A stretch of 64,000 nucleotides of DNA from assembly GCF_013426895.1 (NCBI RefSeq), contig NZ_AP023175.1, positions 806,001 through 870,000 of the forward strand, given 5' to 3'. Source of the DNA: Paraburkholderia largidicola. Lineage in GTDB: Bacteria; Pseudomonadota; Gammaproteobacteria; Burkholderiales; Burkholderiaceae. Every line of letters begins with the position of its first letter. Position 1 is the stretch's first letter. The notes below the pieces were generated by a model. That model saw nothing but the letters and a program-made list of their open reading frames with translations. It was not told where the DNA came from and made no database searches. Shown here in pieces: positions 1 to 8,174 of this stretch. The position numbers and the translations under genes are program-made.

Positions 1-819
1 ATTCTCGACGAAGAGCGCTGCACGCTCACGTCCGGCAACGACACGATCTTCCTGATGATGATGGGCCACCCCGAGTTCAGGCGCGAGCGGATTCATCTGC
101 GCGGCGGCTGGGCAGCGGCAGGACCGGAAATCATGCAGAAGATCCACGACGTCATGGGCGTGAAGCACATGGTGGGCGCTTACGGGCAATCGGAAGCGTC
201 GCCCAACGTGGTGCTCAACGACTGGCGCGATCCACTCGAATTGCGTGTCGCAGGCTGGGCCGCGCCGCATCCGGGCATCGAGATCCGTACCGTATCGACG
301 GAAACGGGTGACGTACTGCCCGCCGACATGCCGGGAGAAATCCAGGTGCGCGGCTGGGGCGTGATGAAGGGCTACTACAACAAGCCGCAGGAAACCGCGA
401 ACGCATTCAGCGACGATGGCTGGCTGCGTACGGGCGACCTCGGCGTGATCGACGGCGAAGGACGCATGCGCATGCTCGGGCGGCTGAAGGACGTGTTCCG
501 CGTCGGCGGCGAGAACGTCGCGCCCGCCGAAGTCGAGGAAACGCTGTTCGCGCACCCCGCCGTGCAGCTCGCGCAGGTCGTCGGCGTGCCCGATGCGCGG
601 CTGGGCGAAGTGGCCGCTGCATTCGTGGTGCTGCGCGCGGGCACGCAGGCGTCGAGCGAAGAACTCATCGAATGGTGCAAGGGACGCTGCGCGAACTTCA
701 AGGTGCCGCGTTATTTGCGGCTCGTGCAGTCGTTCGACGACATCGGTATGACGGGCAGTTCCAAGGTTCAGAAAAACAAGCTGCGCGATTACGCGATCCG
801 CGAATTCGGCCTGACGTGA
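1..819 (+). CDS. AMP-dependent acyl-CoA synthetase, C-terminal part (cut by left edge)
   Basis: The frame is open from base 1, so the start lies outside the window; about 272 C-terminal residues remain. The visible part has the hallmarks of the ANL (acyl/aryl-CoA ligase) superfamily: an AYGQSE adenylation motif, GYYNKPQETANAF, the nucleotide-binding GWLRTGDLG motif, and the hinge and C-terminal cap GRLKDVFRVGGENVAPAEVE. The near-terminal KVPRY and SSKVQKNKLR segments fit the catalytic-lysine region. The enzyme would activate a carboxylic acid with ATP and transfer it to CoA in the cytoplasm; the substrate cannot be told from the fragment. A transporter, a flavoprotein oxygenase and a porin follow on the same strand, suggesting a small uptake and catabolic cluster. 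Confidence 0.9.
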   Translation: MLDEERCTLTSGNDTIFLMMMGHPEFRRERIHLRGGWAAAGPEIMQKIHDVMGVKHMVGAYGQSEASPNVVLNDWRDPLELRVAGWAAPHPGIEIRTVSTETGDVLPADMPGEIQVRGWGVMKGYYNKPQETANAFSDDGWLRTGDLGVIDGEGRMRMLGRLKDVFRVGGENVAPAEVEETLFAHPAVQLAQVVGVPDARLGEVAAAFVVLRAGTQASSEELIEWCKGRCANFKVPRYLRLVQSFDDIGMTGSSKVQKNKLRDYAIREFGLT

Positions 820-827
820 TGCGCCGG

Positions 828-855
828 GAACCGCGGCGTCGACGCGCCGCGGTTC
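828..855. repeat. 11-bp perfect inverted repeat between ligase and MFS gene
   Basis: Two 11-nt arms (828-838 and 845-855, GAACCGCGGCG and its complement) flank a 6-nt loop. It begins 9 bases after the ligase stop and ends 25 bases before the MFS start. No T-run follows, so it is not a classical intrinsic terminator; it may be an RNA hairpin that adjusts expression within the operon. Confidence 0.5.
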
Positions 856-879
856 GGCCAAAACCCAATGGAGGAGACA

Positions 880-2217
880 ATGACAACGTGCGCATCTGAC
901 GCCGTGGGACTTTTGCGTCCCAACGAAGCCGTCAGCGAATCGACATACCGGAAGATCAGCCGGCGCATTCTGCCGCTACTGTTTCTGTGCTACATCATCA
1001 ATTACATCGACCGCGTGAACATCGGCATTGCGCAGATTCAGTTCAAGGCCGATCTGCATTTCAGCGATCTCGTGTACGGCATCGGCGCGGGTCTGTTCTT
1101 CGTCGGCTTTCTGCTGTTCGAGGTGCCGAGCAATCTGCTGCTCGCGAAGATGGGCGCGCGAAAGACGTTGTTGCGCATCATGGTGCTGTGGGGCACCGTA
1201 TCGAGCGCGACCATGTTCGTCAGCACGCCCGCCGAGTTCTATATCGCGCGCATGTTGCTGGGCGTGGCGGAGGCCGGGTTCTTTCCCGGCATCATCCTGT
1301 ACCTGAGCTACTGGTTTCCCGCCGCCCGACGCGCGCGCGTCACGGCACTGTCGTTCATCGCCATTCCCGTCGCGACGATGATCGGCGCGCCCATCTCCGG
1401 ATGGATCATGCGCAGCTTTCACAGCGTCAACGGGCTCGCCGGCTGGCAATGGATGTTCCTGCTCGAAGGGCTGCCTGCGATTCTGCTCGGCGTCGTCGTA
1501 TATTTCCGTCTCGAGGACCGGCCTGAGGGCGCATCGTGGCTCACGCCCGAGGAGAAAGCCAGTCTCGTCGGCCTGCTCGATGCCGAACGGCGTCAACGCG
1601 CGACGCATGGACATGGCGGCATGCTGTCGGCGCTGCGCGACTGGCGCGTGTTCGTCGCGGGCCTCGTGTCGTTCTGCGCTTATGTGCTCGCGAGTACCAT
1701 CGCGTTCTTCTCGCCGATGGTCATCCAGGCGAGCGGTGTGCACGATCCATTCCGCGTCGGCCTGTTTGCCGCTATTCCAGCCGTCGCGGGCATCGTCATG
1801 ATGGTGATCGTGAGCCGCCACTCGGATCGTACGCGGGAGCGCCGCTGGCACGCCGCCATTCCGCTGATGATCGCCGCCGCGAGTCTGATCGCCCTGCCCT
1901 TTGCGCGCGGCGACCTGGCGCTCGCCGTCGCGTTGCTCGCGATTGCCACATCGGGGCATCTCTCCAGTCTGTCCGTGTTCTGGACCATTCCGTCGACGTA
2001 TCTCGCGTCCTCCAGCGCGGCGGCGGGCATCGCGCTCGTGAGCAGCATCGGCTCGCTCGGCGGGCTGGTGGGACCGAGCATGATTGGATATGTGAAGTCC
2101 GTGTCGGGCAGTCTCACGCTTGGCATCCAGCTCGCAGGATGCGTGATGCTGGCAGGCGGCATCGGCCTGTTGATCGGCATTCCTGCGCGCCTGCTCGCGG
2201 TGGACAAGGCCGCATGA
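880..2217 (+). CDS. MFS transporter, anion:cation symporter (ACS) family
   Basis: A 445-residue, roughly 12-helix inner-membrane permease. The first helix carries YIDRVNIGIAQ, the signature of the ACS family (phthalate, tartrate, glucarate and 4-hydroxyphenylacetate permeases), and length fits the family. I chose the ATG at 880 over the in-frame ATG at 868 because a GGAGGAG ribosome site (870-876) sits just before 880 and would lie inside the longer version. It lies 60 bases after the acyl-CoA ligase and 70 before the nitronate monooxygenase gene, so import of an organic acid used by the neighbours is likely. The substrate is unknown. Confidence 0.9.
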   Translation: MTTCASDAVGLLRPNEAVSESTYRKISRRILPLLFLCYIINYIDRVNIGIAQIQFKADLHFSDLVYGIGAGLFFVGFLLFEVPSNLLLAKMGARKTLLRIMVLWGTVSSATMFVSTPAEFYIARMLLGVAEAGFFPGIILYLSYWFPAARRARVTALSFIAIPVATMIGAPISGWIMRSFHSVNGLAGWQWMFLLEGLPAILLGVVVYFRLEDRPEGASWLTPEEKASLVGLLDAERRQRATHGHGGMLSALRDWRVFVAGLVSFCAYVLASTIAFFSPMVIQASGVHDPFRVGLFAAIPAVAGIVMMVIVSRHSDRTRERRWHAAIPLMIAAASLIALPFARGDLALAVALLAIATSGHLSSLSVFWTIPSTYLASSSAAAGIALVSSIGSLGGLVGPSMIGYVKSVSGSLTLGIQLAGCVMLAGGIGLLIGIPARLLAVDKAA

Positions 2218-2287
2218 ACTCTGCCCTTCGATTGACCTCGCACGTATTGATCACCTCGCGCGTTGCGCACACCAGAACAGAAAGGAC

Positions 2288-3244
2288 ATGACGATGATGT
2301 CGACTCGACTCACCCGGATGCTGAACATCGAGTATCCGATCATTCAGGCCGGGATGAGCTGGGCGTCGTCCAATGCAGCGCTGCCCGCCGCGGTGAGCAA
2401 TGCGGGCGGCCTGGGCGTCATCGCCGCCGGCCCGATGTACCTCGATGCGTTCCGCGACGCCGTGCGCGAAGTGAAGCGGGCGGTGAACGGCAAGCCTTTC
2501 GGTGTGAATCTTCCGCTGTACCGTCCGGAGGCGGAGCGCTTTCTCGATGTGATCGAAGATGAACGCGTACCCGTCCTGTTCGCATCGCAAGGCGGGCCGA
2601 AGGCGCATCTCGTGCGCTTCCAGAGCATCGGGACGCGCTGGGTCCATGTCGTCTCCACACTCGAGCATGCGCGCAAGGCGGCATCGGCCGGGGTCGATGC
2701 GCTCGTCGTGGTAGGCGCCGAAGCAGGCGGGCATCCGCCTGCCAATGGCGTGAGCACGCTCGTCGCCGTGCGGCGTGCCGTGCAGGCCTTTCCTTCGATG
2801 CCGATCATTGCGGGCGGTGGCGTCGCCGATGGTTTCGGCATCGCCGCCCTGCTCGCGCTCGGCGCTGACGCGGTGCAATTGGGCACGCGCTTCATCGCCA
2901 CGCGTGAAGCGGGCGTGCATGAGAACTACAAGCGCGCGGTGCTGCAAACCGAGATCGATGGCACGGTGCTGGTCGGTGTGCGCAAACTGCCCGTGCGCAT
3001 GACGAAGAACCGCTTCGCCGACGACGTGCTTCACGCCGACCAGCATGAAGCCGACGACGATGCGTACCACGCGCTTTTCATGAGCAGCACGCTCAAACAG
3101 GCGGCGCTCGACGGCGACATCGAACGTGGCAAGGTCGAACTGGGGCAGTCTGCTGGCCTCATCGACGATCTGCCTGGTGCCGCGGATGTGGTGATGCGTC
3201 TCGTCGATGAGTATCGGAGTGCGGTCGGGCGTCTGATCGGCTGA
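2288..3244 (+). CDS. Nitronate monooxygenase / 2-nitropropane dioxygenase-like FMN protein
   Basis: A 318-residue cytoplasmic TIM-barrel flavoprotein. Family marks seen: an N-terminal YPIIQAGMSW segment, the GAEAGGHPP loop containing the conserved histidine region, the phosphate-binding stretch IIAGGGVADGFGIAALLALGA, and GTRFIATREA. Members oxidise alkyl nitronates with FMN and oxygen, but many close relatives have other or unknown substrates, including enoyl-reductase-like roles. AGAAAGGA (2279-2286) is only one base from the ATG at 2288 and seven from the in-frame ATG at 2294, so 2294 may be the true start. Same strand as the MFS gene before it and the porin after it. Confidence 0.85.
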   Translation: MTMMSTRLTRMLNIEYPIIQAGMSWASSNAALPAAVSNAGGLGVIAAGPMYLDAFRDAVREVKRAVNGKPFGVNLPLYRPEAERFLDVIEDERVPVLFASQGGPKAHLVRFQSIGTRWVHVVSTLEHARKAASAGVDALVVVGAEAGGHPPANGVSTLVAVRRAVQAFPSMPIIAGGGVADGFGIAALLALGADAVQLGTRFIATREAGVHENYKRAVLQTEIDGTVLVGVRKLPVRMTKNRFADDVLHADQHEADDDAYHALFMSSTLKQAALDGDIERGKVELGQSAGLIDDLPGAADVVMRLVDEYRSAVGRLIG

Positions 3245-3342
3245 TCGCTGCAGTAGCGTCTTCGGGCTTTTCTATTTTTCCTGTCGGCCCGATGACTTTC
3301 AATTATTTCGGATATCTAATCAAAACAACGGAGACTCAAGCA

Positions 3343-4467
3343 ATGAAATACGTGTGCGCGCCTGCGGCTGCACTTCTCTTTTCCTGCGCGGCTCACGCGC
3401 AAAGCAGCGTGACGCTTTACGGGCTGATCGACACAGCGCTGTCATGGCAGACGCATCAGGTCGGCTCGACGGCCTCGAATGGTCGCGCCACTTCGAGCGG
3501 AAGCTCGGTTGCGCTCGGTCCCGGCTTCTTCAACGGTTCACGCTGGGGCTTGTTCGGCACAGAAGACCTGGGCGGAGGAACGTCGGCGATCTTTCGCCTC
3601 GAGTCTGGCTTCAATCCGACGACGGGCGTCTCGCTGCAAGGCAGCCGGGAATTCGGACGACAGGCTTATGTCGGCCTCAAGGGAAACTTCGGGCAATTGA
3701 CGCTCGGGCGGCAGTACAGCTTGCCGTTCGAGACGCTCTTGCCTTATGACATCATCGGCTGGGCCAACTCGGCGGCCTCGGATGTCTGGGTGCAGCAGTT
3801 TGCAGGATCGCGGCTCGACAATACGGCCAAGTACACGCTCAACGTGCAGAAGTGGAAGTTTGCCGCGGCCTACTCGTTCGGCGGACAGGCGGGCAGCGTG
3901 TCGCATGGTTCGACCTATTCAGTCGGGCTCAACTATCAGGGCGACGTTTTTTCTGCAGGACTCACCGCCCAGCAGGCCAAGGATCTCGCCGGCAACAAGC
4001 AATCGAATCTCGGTGCGGGTGCATTGTATGTGACGGGTCCTGTGACCGTGAGCGCCTATTACCTGTACACCCGCCGCGACGGCAGATTCACACCCACCGC
4101 CGGACAGGATTTCTCCCCGACCTATGGCTCCTATGCGCAGCTCTACACGAATCCGGGTAACACCAACATCGGCACGAGCAGCGAGGCACGCACCGATCAC
4201 GTCTTCCAGCTGGGCACGACCTGGCAGGCGACGCCCGCGCTGCAGTTCAAGGCCGCGGCGATCTATGACCTGGGCCGACATGTGAATGCGAATGGCGAAG
4301 GGGGAAACAAGCTCTCGGCCTTCCTGACGGGCGATTACCTGCTGTCGAAGCGGACGGATGTTTATCTGGCGGGCGCGTATAGCACGGTGAGCAGCGCGTT
4401 CAACGGTCCCTACGCGGGGTATGACGATAGCGCATCGGTGACGCTGGGGCTTCGGCATCGGTTCTGA
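3343..4467 (+). CDS. General porin, Burkholderia type (Gram-negative porin family)
   Basis: A 374-residue outer-membrane trimeric porin. The start at 3343 gives a clean signal peptide ending AHAQ; a further-upstream in-frame start would add 17 unlikely residues. The mature protein opens with SSVTLYGLIDTALSW, the standard first strand of beta-proteobacterial porins, has GSRWGLFGTEDLGGG and RQAYVGLKG early on, and ends in VTLGLRHRF with the terminal phenylalanine needed for barrel assembly. It allows passive diffusion of small solutes, here probably the substrate of the preceding MFS/oxygenase genes. First of three such porins in the window (others end at 5668 and 61770). Confidence 0.95.
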   Translation: MKYVCAPAAALLFSCAAHAQSSVTLYGLIDTALSWQTHQVGSTASNGRATSSGSSVALGPGFFNGSRWGLFGTEDLGGGTSAIFRLESGFNPTTGVSLQGSREFGRQAYVGLKGNFGQLTLGRQYSLPFETLLPYDIIGWANSAASDVWVQQFAGSRLDNTAKYTLNVQKWKFAAAYSFGGQAGSVSHGSTYSVGLNYQGDVFSAGLTAQQAKDLAGNKQSNLGAGALYVTGPVTVSAYYLYTRRDGRFTPTAGQDFSPTYGSYAQLYTNPGNTNIGTSSEARTDHVFQLGTTWQATPALQFKAAAIYDLGRHVNANGEGGNKLSAFLTGDYLLSKRTDVYLAGAYSTVSSAFNGPYAGYDDSASVTLGLRHRF

Positions 4468-4684
4468 GACTGGCGACTGACGCGGCGCTCGACCAGGGCG
4501 CTTGCGGGAAGTGACGAGCGCTCGTCAATCGCATGAGCCCCCTTCGACCGATATCGCACATACCGCACTTGACGAGAACGGTGCGGCCGCGCATGCGAGA
4601 CCTATCAGTTGTTACCTATACTCCAGAAAGGCGAGGTTCCGGACGCCCGCATCGGCACCCGCCCGACCTGACCTGGAGACCGTC

Positions 4685-4852
4685 ATGGCAAGGTTCAGAT
4701 TCATTGCGTGCTCGCTGGCATTGCTGCCTCTGCTGACCCTGACCGGCTGCATCTCGTTGAGCAGCAGCGACTCCTCGCCTCAGCCGAACTCTCACACGGT
4801 TGTCGTGCCTGCGGGTTCTACGGTGGTATGCACGCCCGGTCCGTGCCAGTGA
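4685..4852 (+). CDS. Small lipoprotein, 55 aa
   Basis: The ATG at 4685 follows GGAG (4675-4678) by six bases. The 55-residue product has a basic N-terminus, a hydrophobic stretch and the lipobox LTGC, then a short Ser/Pro-rich tail ending CTPGPCQ. It should be a lipid-anchored envelope protein. The function is unknown; similar tiny lipoproteins are common in Burkholderia genomes. Its last 35 bases overlap the convergent DUF2459 gene, which is unusual and lowers confidence slightly. Confidence 0.7.
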   Translation: MARFRFIACSLALLPLLTLTGCISLSSSDSSPQPNSHTVVVPAGSTVVCTPGPCQ

Positions 4853-5504
4853 CGGTGCCGGGGTGCTGGCAGGCGGCGACGTCGCGCGCCTGTCGGAACA
4901 CGGTGCTGGCAAACAGGATCGCGCCGTCCACCGGTAGTTGCGCAGACCGCAGCGCGTCGGCGATCCAGGTATTGCAGGTGTAGTAGCCCGCGTAGTTCGC
5001 CGAGGCCCCGAAGTACCGGCTGCCGGCATAGGGGCCGTCGCCGAGTTGCACGGGGCGCGCCAGCTTGTCGCGCTGCACCGACTGGTCGAGGTAGGCGGCG
5101 AGACCTGCCTTGCCGGCCGCGGCCACCTGCAGCGTGACCACCTTGTCTGCGCCGTACGCCGCGACGGGTGTGTCGCGCAGCACGGTCATCAGGATCGCGC
5201 CGGGGCCGGGCCACAGGGCCGACAGCGTCGCCAGGATGCTGTGCTCCCGCGTCATCGCGTATTCACGTTCGCCGAAGCCGAAGCACAGATAGGTGGCGCC
5301 GACGAAGTCCTGCGCCAGCCAGACCTGCAGGTCCGGCACGTCCCGCACCTGCACGCAGACATCCGTATGCCAGCCGCGCTCGACCACATCGATCGTGGTC
5401 ACCGGCGGTCCGCTGGCGGGCGTGAGCGGAACGGTCGAACAGGCGGCAAGAAAGGCCGCGTGGGTGAGCGCGGCTCCCGTCAGCCATCCGACCGTTCGCG
5501 TCAT
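4818..5504 (-). CDS. DUF2459 (TIGR02117-type) lipoprotein
   Basis: About 228 residues. The family is recognised from VVERGWHTDVCV, YLCFGFGEREYAM, ALWPGPGAILMTVL and NYAGYYTCNTWIADALR. An N-terminal lipobox-like LAAC after a hydrophobic stretch indicates export. I chose the ATG at 5504 since it gives a compact signal sequence; the in-frame ATG at 5531 is possible and neither has a good ribosome site. The biochemical role of DUF2459 is not established. The Cys/His-containing motifs are suggestive of a papain-like fold, but that is only inference. Convergent with, and overlapping, the small lipoprotein gene. Confidence 0.85.
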   Translation of the reverse strand: MTRTVGWLTGAALTHAAFLAACSTVPLTPASGPPVTTIDVVERGWHTDVCVQVRDVPDLQVWLAQDFVGATYLCFGFGEREYAMTREHSILATLSALWPGPGAILMTVLRDTPVAAYGADKVVTLQVAAAGKAGLAAYLDQSVQRDKLARPVQLGDGPYAGSRYFGASANYAGYYTCNTWIADALRSAQLPVDGAILFASTVFRQARDVAACQHPGTVTGTDRACIPP

Positions 5505-5667
5505 AGGGGTTTGATGATGGGCGTCGCGCATCCCGGAAGTGTAATCGGCGCGGGCGCGGATGAGTTCCTACGCAACCGCCAGGACACTCGGGCAACAGGC
5601 ATTCGACGGACCACCACAAATCCATGGTGACGATGCTCTGTCAGGCAATTCGGTCTTTCCTGGGGCA

Positions 5668-6849
5668 TCAGAAGCGATGCCGCAAGCCCACGGTTGCCTC
5701 AATCTGATTGCTGGTGGATGCCGGCGCGGTGACGCCGTTGATCCATGCCACGCCCAAGGGCGAAGTGCCGCTTGGGCTCACGCGTTGCCACGCGCCCTGA
5801 AGGTAGGCATCGGTGCGCCGCGACAAGCGGTAGTCGGCCATCGCACTCACCTGATTCCAATGGGGGATGCCGCCGCCTCCGTTTCCGCCTGCGCGCGAAT
5901 AGGTGTAGGCGCCCGACACTTCGACCGCCGGCGTCAGCGCATAGCGGAAGTTGCCCTCGAAGTTCTGGAAAGTTCCACTTAGCCCGGTCTGAAAGAATTG
6001 CGCGAGCTTGCTGTGCGAGTACACGAAACCCGCCACCGCCGGGCCAAAGGTGTAGTTCACCCCGGCGCCAAAGGTCTTCTGACTGCCGGCCAGTACGCCT
6101 AAGGGTACAGAGGTCGGCGAGAGCGCACCCTGCAGGGACGAGCCGGTTGTATCGGTGACTGCGCCACTCGTGTTCAACTGTCCCGGCGTGCGCGCAGAAC
6201 TGTTGAGCTGGAGATAACCAGCACCGAAGTTCAGCGCTCCCCATACATAGGACATACCAAAGCTATAGGCGCGATTGTTCGTGAATCCACCCGCCTGATT
6301 GGAAAAACCGTACAGCGCACCGAACTTCAGGCCACCAAAATCCGGGCTCATGTACTTCACCGAGTTATTTATCTGGAACGAATCGTTCAGGTTGTCATTG
6401 TCTAGCGGATGCGCGAAATGCGTACCGCCGAACTCCGTACCCGTCAATGAAAGTGGCGCGACAAAATCGACCATGCCGTCGGTTTGACGGCCTAGCGTGA
6501 GCGCGCCGTATTCGCGGCTCGACAAGCCGACGTAGGCTTGTCGATTGAAAATGCGATTGTTCGACGAGAACTGCCCGTTGTTCAGGTTGAAGCCGCTCTC
6601 CAGGACGAAGACGGCTTTCAGCCCCGCGCCGAGGTCTTCAGCCCCTCGCAAGCCCCAGCGACTGTACTGAACCGCACCGCTCGTCATCTCCCAGTTGCTG
6701 TGTCCGCCACCCGTCCCGCTGATCTGACTGTTCGTGTAGGTGAGACCCGCGTCGATCAGCCCGTATAGCGTGACACTGCTTTGCGCATGCGCTGCCACGC
6801 TGGCCAGGGTGATCATCGTCGTCGCGCCGGTTATAAGTAACTTGTTCAT
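5668..6849 (-). CDS. General porin, Burkholderia type
   Basis: A 393-residue outer-membrane porin. The ATG at 6849 has GAGG six bases upstream. A signal peptide ending AHAQ is followed by SSVTLYGLIDAGLTYTN, then SRWGLRGAEDLGAGLKAVFVLESGF, RQAYVGLSS, LTLGRQTDGMVDFVAP and a terminal ATVGLRHRF. It is a diverged paralogue of the porins at 3343-4467 and 61770-62915. It appears monocistronic, with 154 bases of upstream sequence before the next gene's end. Confidence 0.95.
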   Translation of the reverse strand: MNKLLITGATTMITLASVAAHAQSSVTLYGLIDAGLTYTNSQISGTGGGHSNWEMTSGAVQYSRWGLRGAEDLGAGLKAVFVLESGFNLNNGQFSSNNRIFNRQAYVGLSSREYGALTLGRQTDGMVDFVAPLSLTGTEFGGTHFAHPLDNDNLNDSFQINNSVKYMSPDFGGLKFGALYGFSNQAGGFTNNRAYSFGMSYVWGALNFGAGYLQLNSSARTPGQLNTSGAVTDTTGSSLQGALSPTSVPLGVLAGSQKTFGAGVNYTFGPAVAGFVYSHSKLAQFFQTGLSGTFQNFEGNFRYALTPAVEVSGAYTYSRAGGNGGGGIPHWNQVSAMADYRLSRRTDAYLQGAWQRVSPSGTSPLGVAWINGVTAPASTSNQIEATVGLRHRF

Positions 6850-7003
6850 TTTTGCCTCAGCCTGAGACCGGGAGAAACAACACGCGAATGACCGACAAAT
6901 GCGATTCGTTCTTTCTTTGAGTTCTCAACTATTTCGACAACTGTTCCCAATGCATCGGACGACTCGGAAGTCCGTGACTATTTGCAGTGCGATATGACGT
7001 CAC

Positions 7004-7387
7004 CTATTTTTCGGCTTTGGACAAAGCGCATTCGCCGGTGGGTACAACGCCACTGGTGTTCTTGAAAGTCAGCGCGATCCTGCTGCCGCGATTGGCCGTG
7101 ATGATCTGCCCGTAACTGACGGTCGGAATAAACTGAATGTCGGGCGCCACGGCCACGGGTGGATTTCTTGCCCCGTCCACGGTCAGGTCGAGTTCGACGG
7201 TAATCGATTCCATTGCGACGCCCCAGTCCTTTCCGCGCGCCGCCTGTTCCTTCTTGAAGTTGCAAAGCCCCGTCATCACCTGCTCCAATGCGGTGGGAAT
7301 ATCGACGGGTTTTCCCGGGGGAATGGGTGGCGTGTTGCAACCAAGAAGCACAAAAGGTACGACAACGAGAGCAAGGTGGGCGCGCAT
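7004..7387 (-). CDS. Lipoprotein with possible trypco2-like domain
   Basis: A 127-residue protein from the ATG at 7387, which has AGGGG seven bases upstream; a start six codons earlier is less likely. The N-terminus is a lipoprotein signal (VLLGC lipobox). The rest has a helix (ALEQVMTGLCNFKKEQAARG) followed by alternating strands (MESITVELDLTVDG, GSRIALTFKN). This helix-then-beta pattern resembles the trypsin-co-occurring domain 2 (trypco2), which is found with STAND NTPases in conflict systems. That resemblance is by eye only and the assignment is weak. It sits about 800 bases downstream of the STAND/TIR operon on the same strand. Confidence 0.65.
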   Translation of the reverse strand: MRAHLALVVVPFVLLGCNTPPIPPGKPVDIPTALEQVMTGLCNFKKEQAARGKDWGVAMESITVELDLTVDGARNPPVAVAPDIQFIPTVSYGQIITANRGSRIALTFKNTSGVVPTGECALSKAEK

Positions 7388-7457
7388 CACGATCCCCTGA
7401 TTCATGAAATAATCACGAAGCTTCGTTGCAACACAAGCATTTAATGCCTTTGCTCAT

Positions 7458-7474
7458 GAACCGGCGGCCGGTTC
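7458..7474. repeat. 17-bp perfect palindrome
   Basis: GAACCGGC-G-GCCGGTTC. It lies 70 bases upstream of the lipoprotein start at 7387 and downstream of the small gene ending at 7600, so it could be an operator for the lipoprotein or a hairpin ending the upstream transcript. No T-tract follows. Confidence 0.4.
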
Positions 7475-7599
7475 TCGACAGGCTGAACATTCAAGCAATT
7501 CGCCGCCTGGCGGACACATCGCGGTCTCTTGCTGTCACGCGATATGCCGTGAAAGCCGCACGAGATAAACGGTAATCGTCACAGCGTCAAACAAACGGT

Positions 7600-7851
7600 T
7601 CAGTCGTGCGCTTCACTGCTGATGCGCTCGTCCGACATCGTATTGCCGAAGGTCACTCCGCCAGCTTGCTGAGCGAACAGGCCGTTCGCCCCTTGCAATT
7701 GGGAAATTAGCGGCAAGCCAATTGCCCCATCTTCGATGTGTCTGGAAACGGAGGTTGGCTCGATCTCCGCGGGCGGTGATGGTGCCCCCGATGCGCCGAA
7801 AAGAAATGCAGTCGACGTAGTGAAAATTGCGGCCAATAAGAGAAATTCCAT
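7600..7851 (-). CDS. Small exported protein, 83 aa, unknown
   Basis: The N-terminus MEFLLLAAIFTTSTAFLFGA looks like a signal peptide or membrane anchor; the rest is short, Ser/Gly/Pro-containing and has no recognisable domain. An AAGG lies about eight bases before the ATG. I do not recognise the family. It is on the same strand as the STAND/TIR operon but 323 bases downstream of it, so any link is speculative. Coding status is moderately supported. Confidence 0.45.
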   Translation of the reverse strand: MEFLLLAAIFTTSTAFLFGASGAPSPPAEIEPTSVSRHIEDGAIGLPLISQLQGANGLFAQQAGGVTFGNTMSDERISSEAHD

Positions 7852-8174
7852 GGGATTGCCTTACCGGGTCTGGTAGGCCGTGCCCGCGAGCGGGCTGGCG
7901 TCCGCTTTCTCCTGCACAACTATCTGACACGCTTCAATGTCAAGCGATGATCTGCTTTTACAGATTCATCCACTCTCCCAAGAAGTGTAGCCATCAAAAG
8001 GACGCCTGAAGGCGGCATCGGTAAAAAAGCAAAATCGTCTCATTTAATTTGCTTTCTACCGGATATCTTCCACAAAGAAGACGATTCAGTTCTTACGCCA
8101 GTTACGAACAAAGGATCTTCACCGATACCATTCGGCTTTACCCCACACGGAATGACCACAACCGTATATCCCTC
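7852..8174. other. 323-bp intergenic, no gene seen
   Basis: Lower GC than its surroundings. It contains a short 4-bp stem (8003-8014) with an A/T-rich flank read on the minus strand, too weak to call as the terminator of the STAND gene. It should hold the promoter of the small exported protein, but no clear -35/-10 pair stands out. Confidence 0.4.

Noticed and set aside
8003..8014. Possible terminator after the STAND gene
   Set aside because: Only a 4-bp stem and a short, displaced T-run on the minus strand.
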